DNA from: Spodoptera frugiperda
Lineage: Eukaryota > Arthropoda > Insecta > Lepidoptera > Noctuidae
NCBI RefSeq assembly: GCF_023101765.2
Contig: NC_064224.1
Coordinates: 10,062,103 to 10,126,102, forward strand
Direction of reading: 5' to 3'
DNA: 64,000 bases
Of the stretch, positions 12,499 through 24,600 are shown in pieces (positions within the stretch are counted from its first letter, which is position 1; every line of letters begins with the position of its first letter). A model generated the notes under the pieces. It saw only the letters and a program-made list of their open reading frames with translations, was not told the DNA's origin and did not search any database. The position numbers were made by a program, and so were the translations under genes.

Positions 12499-12633
12499 AG
12501 AAAAATTTAAATATCTACCATTAAAAATTTAAATAATAACAATGACATAAAAATAAATGACATGAAAACTGAATTATTTACGAGCCCGCGTCCAGTGAGT
12601 TGAATAAATACTTACGCTACGTCACCCCTTGCC

Positions 12634-15600
12634 TCATGCGGCGTGGTGCTTCAAGTCGAAGATCTCCATCAACAAGGGTTCGATAGGGTTCACGTCCAGG
12701 TACACCCCGGTCACCTCCTCGGCCAACTTGCGCAGCTCCAGGATCTTCTGGATCAGTTTCAAGAAGGTCGATTTCGCTTCACATCCCGGGTAGACGCTTT
12801 CTAAGTAACGACGGAGGAGGTAGTAGTATGAATTCTGCAAAAAGAGAAAAATATTTTAAATACGTAAGTAGCAAAATATAGAAAATATTTTGACGTCCAG
12901 CATAAACGTCTCGAGATAATGGCGCATTTACATTAAGTCGGTTAGACCGTATTCGGCTGCAGGCCGTATTCGGTCACCAACTAATATAAACAATTAAACA
13001 GGTATTCGTTTGGCCGTATTAATTCGGTTTCGGTTAAACTGAATGCGGCCGGCCTTCGGTGACCGACCTACGACCGATCTAATGTAAACACGCCATAATA
13101 ATGACCAGTTTAACCAATCACCCCTAAACTGACAATGAAATAAAAATCTGTAATAGTAGTGAAGATGTAATAGCTAAGCTTTGAATCTATGTGACCGTTT
13201 GCACTGATACTAAGCTATGCAGCTGTGCAAAGCAGCGCAGGTCGGGTATGTATCGATAGTAGGGAAGCCATCCATAGCACGCATCTTTCCATATAAAAAG
13301 CATAGCTTAGCTAAATCCGTTTCCACCAGTGCTATGTGTACCAATTAATATGATTGGTGGAAGCATCCACAGCAACGTAGCATAGCACATCTATTGTGGA
13401 AAATACACTAAATGTGTGTTTTCAAGAGACCGCCTTAATTACTCTGTTTCTCTACAATATTAACCAATTTCTATGTCTATACAAATAATGTCATTTTTCC
13501 TGTAACTATTAATATTTTTAGTCAGCCATAGATATATGTTATCGAATGTTATATGAAAGCGTTTCATTAAGTAGATAAGCAATTATTATTTACTTGTAAT
13601 CGGGGAACATATCCGTCTCGATAACAATGGGTTTCCACTAGGATATATCAATTGTAATATGTCATATGACTGTGCATTTATTTACTTTTTGAGGTAAATA
13701 AAGTATTGTATAATTATGCCAGCGCCAATTGGCTTAGCCAGCCGATTATTTATTTATTGATTTGTTTTGAAAAAACGTTGCCCCACATTAGGATTTTCTC
13801 CTGTGTTGTGGGTGCGTTTACAAACATACAAGTTCACATACACATGACACCCAGACCCGAAACAACAATTTGTGGATCACACAAAAGAGTTGCTCCGTGC
13901 GGAATATTTTATAGGCCAGAAAAATAAGGGTTTCACCTCGGAATATGCGATCGGATATTCTATAGATGTGGTTTTAAAACTGATTGACTACCTCATTCGC
14001 CAAGTGGTTGCAAGTGCGAATGCCGGGCAAGGGGTTTCGGGTTCGATTCCCGGGTCGGGCGAAGTATACTGGGCATTTTTCGGTAAATTTTCGAAAATTT
14101 CTCAGAGGTAGCATGGTGTCTGGAAATGTGCCCGGTATATGGCAATAGGCTCACCACCTATTACGTGGGACTTACAACTTAAATAGTGAAAAGTGGGTGA
14201 TATGTATGTATGTATGTATAGTTTTAAAACTAGTTCTAACTTGTCAAAATATATATTTTTTAGAAGTTATCAGATGAGCATCTCACATTCCGAGATCCGT
14301 GCCTTAACTACCCTTATTATCCCTGGCTATTAATGACCATAGTGCACAAGTTACCTGTTCCAGCTTGATGACGTCGGGATGCACGACCTTGGGCCGGTCG
14401 GGCGTGAACAGCAGGATGGCGGACATGATGAGGATGACGTGCTCGTCGGTGCGCCAGCGCGCCTCGAACGAGCGGATGAAGGAGTCGTGCGAGCGGTAGA
14501 TGTTGCCCTTCGCCAGCTTCAGCACGTCCGTGCGGATGCTGCCGAACTGCTCCTGGCAGTGGGGGATCTGGGGACGAACGTTTATATGTTTATTATACAC
14601 AAGTTAAAGTATGTTAATCAAATACGAGAGTAGACATTATTTTGTATCTTGTCTCATACTCATCATCATCAGCTAAGAGAAGTCCACTGCTGCACAAAGA
14701 TCTCCCCTTGTACAAACCCCCTCCCATTGTCATCTATCTCCCCTTAGTAAATAATTATAACGGTTCACATGAACTAACGAGACCCCTATTCATGAGCAGT
14801 GAGTGACGCTTTACCTAAGTATGTCGTTATTTTTAATTAATTTAGTATGTCTAACATTGGACGTAATTTTTAGTTTTTTCTGGTATTTAAAATGTATGAT
14901 AACAGGTACATTGATTTCAAATATCGCATGATTATCACTGTGGGTGCAAATAGTACGCGTAGTGTTTGTACACGAATACTTAAGACTCAATCAATTATTG
15001 ATAAAATACATTTAGGATTTCCCAATATTATGAAATTCTCAGTACATTGTACTAATCGTCTTTGACAACAGTATCAATATTTATATCGGTAAGCATGTGA
15101 TTAACGTTATATAATATTGAATTGAATGGGCCAGCTCGAACGGAGTGACACCACGGTTACAATGGAAACTGACGTGAAACAACGCTTGCGATGTGTTTCG
15201 CCGTGTGAGTGAGGTTATTTGAGACCCAATATTCTCCCTCCATTCCTAATCCCCAAAATCTTCAAATTTCCAATCCCTTAAAAGGTTAGCACAACGCACT
15301 TGTATCGCCTCTAGTGTTGATCCGTCCATGAGCATGGCTAATCCATGGATAGCGTCGATTGCTTACCATCAGGTGATCCGGGTACTTGTCATAATAATGT
15401 TATTTTATCATTACCTTCCACTGCTTCCTCTGTCCGTCGTACGTCATCGTACTCCTGAGCACCATCATCTCTATACAGCCGCCTTTCAGCAGCGCCACCT
15501 GGTGGGTAACAACAGAATATAATTATATATAACATATTGCTCAAAATAGTCTTAAATGGAAAAAAACTCATTAACGTTATTCCTAACTTCGGAATCTAAC

Positions 15601-18600
15601 CCGAGACCTCTTACTCGACACTTGACCAAGGGTGCTTTTCCGCCAGAGATGTTTTATGCTACGTTGCTGTGGATGCGTTTGGCTTCCACCAATTATATTT
15701 ATTGGTACACATAGCTTAGCACTGGTGGAAACGGACTTATGTCCGAATACTCAAACGCTAGTTAATTTTAAGACACTCTTAAAACTAGGTCTGTATTTAT
15801 CAATTGATTATAAAATGACAGAGATAGCACGATATTTAAATACAACTTAAAATTGAGTAGCTTTTCAATATTCGGGCGTTAGCTAAGCTATGTTTTTTAT
15901 GTAGAAAGATATGCGTGCTATGTATTGGATAGCTTTACTACTATCGATACATCGCATACTCGACCTGCGCAACTTCCTTGCACAGCTATATATATAGCTT
16001 AGCTAGCTAGCTTAGTTATCACAGCTTCGTAGCATAGCTACATAGCACATCTCTGGTGTAAAAGCATTTCAGAAATGTTTTGAAAAAACTAAGTCCACGT
16101 GAAAGACAACCGTGCGTGTGTGCGGTCTCAAGCTCTTCAATAATAAATAATCATAATTTTATAACATACCTGATCTTCCTCACACATATTCTTGAAGGCG
16201 TTGATTTTCTTCGCCATTTTAATAAACCGCCGTATTGCCACAGCGGTAAGGTTCACTATCGTGATCAGGCGCGGGTCGTGTTTGCCGTCTCCTCCCTGTT
16301 GACAAAATATATTTAAATTATATACTGGCTTATACATATGTAGTTAATTATTATTTGTTTCAATGTATAAATAATTAATAGCGACGAGTTTCGTGGTAGG
16401 TATTTGCCTATGTGTGGACATAAATTGATTTAATTGGTGACTGAATTGTATACAGTGATTTAAATACTTAAAAAAATTAAGACTTTTGTAAGAAGGTTCG
16501 TGTAGTATAAGACATTGAACCAAAGTTACTATATTTCAAGGTCTACGCATAGGGCCAACGTGGAGACGGTACCCTTAGTACGAGTTTCTTTTACGTTTAA
16601 AGTAATCGAAACGAGAGCGCCGGTTCGAATAAACCAATCAATCAGAGCGCCGGCTAGAATAAAGCAACCAATCAGAGCGCCGAACGCGTTCTCGTTTCGA
16701 TCACTTTAAACGTAAAGCTAGTACTAAGGATACTGATCGCTTGATGGTAAGCCCCAGTACTGCATTCTGTCAGAGAAGTTACAATTAAATACGTTGCTGG
16801 CCTTTAAAAAAAGAGTAGTTACAAACGTTTCTTAAAGGTCGCATTAAAGAAAAGCCAAGCCCAACATTAGAAGTATTACAACTTAAGACGGGATATTTAT
16901 CATGTTTATTAATGTCTATTTGTTTTCGATATGTTATTCGATAGTAATTAATTACATTGATAAACATGGTAAATATCCCGTCTTAAGTTCTAATGTTAAA
17001 AACTTATAAATATTGTTACATTTGTCGAATGTCGGACGTCACGTTACACGTTATACGTTACAGATCCTTTTATAAATATTGTTATCTTATCCGCGAGCCT
17101 TGTGTGCTGACGCCGTCTGCCACACAATGTCAGCCGATAGATTACACGATTTCGCACATTTTTAGCAAAGTAGTAATATTACACTTACAAAAACTATTAG
17201 CTAAAGTAGTAATATTACAACTAGATTATCTATGTATGGAAAAGGAAACAAAATTTCAGGTCTATTTTTCTAAGCATTCCTTGTTGGGCAGTTGAGTAGC
17301 TAGTTCCACTGATATAGCAAATATAAAGAGATGTCATATATACTGGATTTCCCTTTAACATAATACATGACATTTTACGGGAAGCGCGGGATGTTACAAA
17401 CTACGCCCCTCAGTATTTTCCAACATGCAGGACAATTGGCAACGTGTTTGTAGTATACATTGCTAATTGTCCATATTTTAATGAGCCATTTTTTGAGTGC
17501 TTACAACCTATCTATACCTTTTTACAAAACGGGCGAAACTGACACAAGCAATGTCCATACGATTCACTACCTTGCGTTGTAAACAACAGGGTCGATATTA
17601 CCTTGAACCCAGCCGAGCTGGCGGTCTCCCCCACGAGCTGTGTGACGTCATCGTCGATGGGGGCGTGCAGTGCTTTATTGGCTACTATCAGTTCGTTCAG
17701 CTTCGCACGTTCCACCTGGAATGGAGCAAATATGTTAATTATAGTGAGTTATATTCTCTGATACCTTTTTTTATTGATGGGGGGAAACTTTCAAAAGGCG
17801 CCTAGCTTTTTGGGGAAAAAACTAGGGAGTGTGGTATTTTTACCTCACTAAAACCTCCCCGGTGGCCACTTTCCGTACTTAAAGGAGACACCGGGTCCTC
17901 TTAGTAGACTCTCAAGGGTCCATATTTATTAAGACGCTGTCTGAACGTAGTTTCTTTAGATATGGTTAATCCTATGTCTCACATAGGTTGTGGATGATAC
18001 TTTACGAGGGCTCTTGCTCAGGGTGATGTCATACATTTGAATAACATTATTATACATGTTCCCAAATATTCCAAATACCAATTAGCATGAATTAGTACCT
18101 ACTGTATGATTTGATGCAAGCATACAACCATATAAGGTATTAAAATTAAATGTTTCATACACAATTCACGGGCACGTCATTTAAAAGTTATTTACCAACG
18201 TCATATAACCGGAAAATTTGACTCAGAAATGATACCTAGGAAATGACCATTCAGAACATGTACCTAGGTAATACTATAAGCGAATATTTAAGTCTAATTA
18301 TAATAGTTATTATACGTGTACTAGCTACTTCCGCGCGGTTTCACCCGCTCTGGTCGGCTCCTATTGATCATAGCGCGATGTTTTATAGCCTATATACTTC
18401 CTCGATAAATGCACTATGCAACACAAAAAGAATTATTCAAATCGGACCACTAGTGAGATTAGCGCGTTCAAACAAACAAACAAACAATCAAACAAACTCT
18501 CCAGCTTTATAATATTAGTATATTAGTATTTCTGGGGAACTATACCATATATTGCTTTGGCCAAAAGCCCGCAATTTGGGGATGAAATAATATGTGGTGA

Positions 18601-21600
18601 GTTAATCAATAGATAAAAACTTCCTGACTATTCTGCATGTGTTAAGTATGACTGCTCTCTGCAGGAGTGTGAATGTGAGGGGATGTAGAACAAGAGTATT
18701 TAGACTTGTGTGTAATGTTTTAGGAATGACGCCTGTGCTACATATAATGATGAAATAATTATCATTACTATTAACAGCCCACAGCTGGACTAACTGGACT
18801 TTGAGCCTTCTCCAGATAATATAATACATAAGATAATATATCACATACATCATAAAATAAGTATATATCAATATAATATTTTCCCCATAGTGCCTCTGCA
18901 AATAGGTCAACTTGCCAAATATAGGCACATGTCTGATATATTTAGGTTCCGCGAAAGTGTTTCAAGTGTCTGCAGTTATCTAATCACACGCTAATCAATA
19001 CCATCGAGTCACGTGACGAGTACATTTCTAAAATATCGTTTAGCTAAATAATACACCGTGCCGTTTTTTTTGCTCAACTTGGTAGGGGCACTGCCTTGCC
19101 TCCATATAATTTATGATATTTATACTATTTATGGGAAGGCCTTGACTGCACGGTTGGCGCATTGGTTAGGTGACCGGCTGCTGTGCAATGTGACGCAGAG
19201 TCGATTCTCGCACCGGCCAATAAGTGATAATGGCATTTTCTGAGTAAAATTACCATTATTAACCCGGAGTCAGGAAGTTCAGCGGTGCTCGTGGCTCGGA
19301 AAGCACGTAAAGCCGTTGGTTCTGCGCCTGACTGACCTTTGGTGATAGATCACCTTAGTTAGAACTCAGGTTCCTGAGCTGCTTGCCAAGCATGGGGGTT
19401 ATGGTGAACCTATTCACACAAGAGATCTTTATTCAGCAATGGATGCTCTCTACTCAGTTTGACGATGATGTTGAAAGAAAGATACGTCTTAATACAAGGA
19501 CCAGAAAGTGTCATTGAGTGCTACTCATTTCTCCCCTTTTATATGGGGTTGACGCTATAACTGGTGAACATTCATACCTCAGCCTACGCCTTCCAGTGTA
19601 AACATGTGTATTGCTTAGTTAAAGAGAGTGGAGACGTCAGTTACCTCGTTCAGTTCCCGGGAGGAGCCGCTGCACGGACTGACGGACGTGTATGCCTCGA
19701 ACTCCAGCTTGATCGCCTCACACAATATCGACTCCATCGAATTTGGCTCTATTCTGAAAACGATAAAACGTAGGATTTTATATAAACAGACATTTTGTTT
19801 GGGTAATGATACGGATAACAGATTGGACAAGGAAAATTATTGTTATTTTCTCTGCTTTAAAATTTTCAGTAGGTGTAGTATGGGGACTGGATACTTAGAA
19901 ACGTTTACGATGTATGATAATTATCTTGCTTTCTATTACATGGGATTTATAGTATCACTTCTGGGAATAAAAAGAGATATTTTGTTATGTTTAACAAATA
20001 TATGAACGTTATAAATTTAGTACGTGTAGCTAGCTATTGCGAAACTAATGATTGTAATAAGTACCTAATGAGAAAGTAAATAAATTAAATCACACATTCA
20101 ATAAGTACTTCATTTATTATCTCCGCAACATAGTAGCGTGATTAAAACATAATTAATTTATAAATATCATTTATCAAATAAATCAGGATTATCTGCAAAG
20201 CCAACGTCACGCCATCTGTGAAGCAAGTTGTGTAACGTTGGACCGCACGCCAATATTTTTGTATTCTCTTTGTACTTGAACACTTTTTAAGAGAAAATCA
20301 TTCAATGACTTCTCCCGCCTTGGGCGAGAGGGAGCGTCAGACTCTTACTGACTAAAAACCACCCCGTTCCTACTCCTGCTTTTCGAGCCGGAGCCGTGGT
20401 AAACCCGCTAGGTAGTCCGCAGCTCCGGAGTACTTGAACACAGTGACTAGCAGAAATAAAAAGTACACAATCTTTATCGACAGTGGCTGTTGCCACGCAG
20501 ATGTGTGTGTACAAGACACCGTCATAAGCCGATAATTAACTCGCGAATATCTATATCTTATCGCTTTGCACCGACCAGAAAGATTTAAGATTGTTGAATC
20601 ATCGACAATACGTCGCCGCGTGTTTTGTTAGGGATATACTTATATTGTCAAATATCTGATTATATTATACCTATCGTGCACTGCTTTATTTTCCTTATAC
20701 AAGGACAATAAGTACTTTAAGTTGTACTTGTACCTTATTTGCGCAACGAATAGGTAGTAATGCGCAAATGTTTTAGCGCAAAGCTCCTTCTTTGCGCAAC
20801 TTGCGCTAATAATGCATTTGAGTGTAAAATATGGTTGTGCCTAAAGTTATTAATCAAGATATCTTTTGTTACAATGTAGTAGGTTTAGATAGTACCTACC
20901 TTTTTATTTTGATATTGAAATAGGTACCATATACGTATGTAGCCGTAAGATTACATTACATTGTACCTGTATCATAAAGCATAACCTATCTCTTGAGATG
21001 TCTCATTGCTTACCTATTATCATAAACTTTTCGAGTACCTATTACTTACCTACTGTAAAGGCATATTGCGTTTTATATACAATGAGGTTACTATATATAA
21101 TATCTGCGTAAATCACTACGTACTAACATGCAGTCGGAAGTAAAAATCGGTGCAGTGATAGAATGAACCAAAGCCTTGTATTATTTATATAATACTTTAT
21201 CACGCAAATAAATGAGTTAAAAAATATTGATAATCCCCACTGATATACTTGTCTACCTACCTATTTTTAGTGTATTTTTGTATGTAAAATATAAATTTTA
21301 TATCCATAGATATATATGGATATAAATCTAGATATTTAGATATCTTTGTAAATTCAAATATACCTATATAGTATTTTATTTTATATTTAGTTACTGTTTT
21401 GTCTGTTTGCTATGATATTAAGCTATCACTTATTTTGTATGATGATTAATAATTAATATATCAAGAGCAAATAAACATTATGTAACTAATTAATAGGTAT
21501 TTTACAACGATTATGAAAGTTCGAACAATAGATATGTAATTGTATTGTAATTGTAGCTTTAAAATATTAATATCTAAGTCTGGATGTAAGTAATAATGTG

Positions 21601-24600
21601 ATAACCATTAGTGGGTAAGCTAAATTAACTAGAAAAATGCTAGGAGAAAATAAATTGGAGTCTTTTCTTCATAAGCTAGTTGTCCCCTTTTTATCACTAA
21701 GTATGTTATTAGTTCCAAGTAAAGGAATTAAATTACTGTTAAGAAATAAAAGATTTTCCTGGTAGGTACAATTAAGATTATTATGAAATCTTCTAAGCAA
21801 TACAATGCTGACCCCAAGGACAGTGCGATTAAAAGTGGCGGTGACTACTAGACCATATGGCAAAGATATCTAGGTAGGTATTTGGCTCCTAGGGATGTGC
21901 CATAACAGGCGTTGCACCATGGGGGTACCGGAACAGGTCTAAATAGAGGACTCGGTGCCCCTTATCGGTGCTGAAGGTGGCCACCAAGTTAGTTTTAGTG
22001 AGGTAAAAATCCCACACTCCCTATAGTCTTTCTCCCCCAAAAGCTAGGTACCTTTTGATGGCTTCCCACCGTCATTAAAAATGGCATGTATTTGGCTATA
22101 TGCACTTCAAGATAATCACAAACCGACCAAAGTACCTTCTAGTATTCACAATCAAGAGGTAAACAGTAAGTGTTATCCCTAACAAGTTTTGTTTGTTATC
22201 TAAACAAAGATAGAGTTTGGGCCACTCGATGGCGCACAGCGGCTGAGTCACCAGTATTGTTGTATTGCTTTGAATCATCAGCAGGTGCACTATCTCAGCG
22301 AGGTCGACTGATAACGCGCGTTTATACTCTACTACTAAACTTACGTTTACTATACTTAGGTATTTTATCAAACATAATACATATAATAACCATTTCTTCA
22401 GTCAGGCAGAGCGGTATATTTTTGAAATGGGACACGCCCGCCACAATCTCCCTAAACCGCTGCAACTCCTGTAAGCCAGGCTCTACAGTAGATACAACCG
22501 TGAAAACACCGGAACACTGAAGTCCGGCGCTTCGCAGGGACATGAATGACCGTCTTGGATCCCGCAACAAATAAAAACGAGGGCGGTACTTGTTAATTGT
22601 AACATCTATTCTTCGCTAGTTATGTTATGTACACATAAACACAAACATGTATATTACAAAATACTGAGAATTTTTGGAAAACAGCAAATCTAAATCATAT
22701 TTTGCTTGGACCGAAAACAATACTTCTTGTTCAGTAGTTGCACTACACACTTGATATAAGTAAGTAGGTACTTAAGTGAGTCAGTATATAATTGGACGTT
22801 TTAAGCTGCTTACTTCATTTATTGGATCGATGACAATTCGTGTAGTGCGTGTTTGCGTTTGGGAGCCATTTATGTTAGTTATCACGCACAGCCAATGCCT
22901 GCAAACCATCGACCTAGCCGACATATAAGGAAATATTTATGATTTCCGCCTTGCTGCATAATTTATTTTATCAAATAGTCAAATCTACACAGGCGTAGGC
23001 GGAAAAATAGAGGTCCTGTGGAGGTACATAGAATATAGAAAGAACAGAGTGCCACCTGCTATTTATGATCCGAATGCCGGTGCCAGACACTTGCGCACTT
23101 GCTTGTTTACATTGTGGCATGGATATAATGGCATCAAATCTACGTACGTACAATTATACCGTATGGATAAGACTCTTATACAATTTTTTTTTCTACCATA
23201 TTTATTATCGTCTATACTGACAATGTGCAAAAAAATGAGCCAAAATGGCCCAGTAGTTAAGCCAAAAATTGCATTTTTCTTTTTGAGCAAATGTAACCAC
23301 TCTTTGTAAACACGACACGGGTCAATGACTGCACTACGACGCGACGTTGCCGCTCTTCTGTTTTGGTTCGCAAAATGGGAAAAGAATTGGTAGCTATTAT
23401 ACCAATTCTTATAACCTAACTAGACCCAAAATAAGATTATACGTGCATCATCGTCCACCAATCCGTATTTTATACGAAATAATCGCAATAAATCTTTAAT
23501 TAACATTGTAGGTACCAAATTAAGTTCTTTACTCCATTTAATTTGAAAATAAGAAAACGCATTTCATAACCTGTGTGCACACAACCTGCAACTACAACTA
23601 GTTACAATACTTTTATTATGACAAGAACGAATAAAATTACCTTTTTGGGTTACGCCTAATCCGGGCAAACACACACACACACACATCCGTCTTTAAAATG
23701 TTTTCTTTAAACGACAACGTGGATTTCTCACGTATTTAATTCATTAAATACCACAAGCACAGAGTTTACTGCCACAAATTTTCATAATAATAATTAATTT
23801 ACAGTTACAATCACAATTTAAGTATTTACTTGCACTCAGAAAACAAATCATAACAAAATTCCGCGTAAAGCTCAAGTTTAAACTGTTTTGTTTTCAAACA
23901 AACTACGAAGTAGTTCCTACACCAACCACACGGCAGCACACGAATATCGATGATGTACTTACTAGTTCGGCATTTTTCCATAGATGGCACTTTTACCAAT
24001 TCTCCAAATTATTAATCAAAATTAACTAAATTATGAATTTCTGTATGTTTGACATTCGTAACGAATTAATGAGTCAAAGTACGTATTTATTTACGTTTCT
24101 AACTAAGCTTTTATAGTATAAACTGTTTTGTTTTCAAACAAACTACGAAGTAGTTCCTACACCAACCTCACGGCAGCCCACGAATATCGATGATGTACTT
24201 ACTAGTTTGGCATTTTTTCCATAGATGGCACTTTTATCAATTCTCCAAATTATTAATCAAAATTAACTAAATTATGAATTTCTGTATGATGTTTGACATT
24301 CGTATCGAATTAATGAGTCAAAGTACGTATTTATTTACGTTTCTAACTAAGCTTTTATAGTATAAACTGTTTTGTTTTCAAACAAACTACGAAGTAGTTC
24401 TTACACCAACCTCACGGCAGCACACGAATATCGATGATGTACTTACTAGTTTGGCATTTTTTCCATAGATGGCACTTTTATCAATTCTCCAAATTATTAA
24501 TCAAAATTAACTAAATTATGAATTTCTGTATGATGTTTGACATTCGTATCGAATTAATGAGTCAAAGTACGTATTTATTTACGTTTCTAACTAAGCTGAA

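Larger units (their letters stand above)
9231..12633. other. Convergent intergenic region or Hr96 3'UTR
   Basis: No protein-coding frame is recognisable. The DNA is AT-rich and holds at least five palindromic elements, listed separately. TTTATT motifs (minus-strand AATAAA) occur at several points, for example near 12198 and 10996, so part of this stretch is probably the Hr96 3'UTR. The exact poly(A) site cannot be fixed from sequence. Confidence 0.5.

Noticed and set aside
14030..14060. tRNA gene suggested by ggttcgattccc (also at 29762, 34231, 37389, 51436 and 62648)
   Set aside because: Only B-box-like halves; no full cloverleaf, and the flanks are shared SINE bodies with target-site duplications.
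22322..22570. Minus-strand 82-codon frame, considered as an extra Hr96 exon
   Set aside because: No acceptor at its start, no convincing donor, and Hr96 exons 2 and 3 already join in phase without it.
23881..24597. CRISPR-like array
   Set aside because: Units of 240 bp in direct tandem, no short repeat-spacer pattern, and the genome is eukaryotic.
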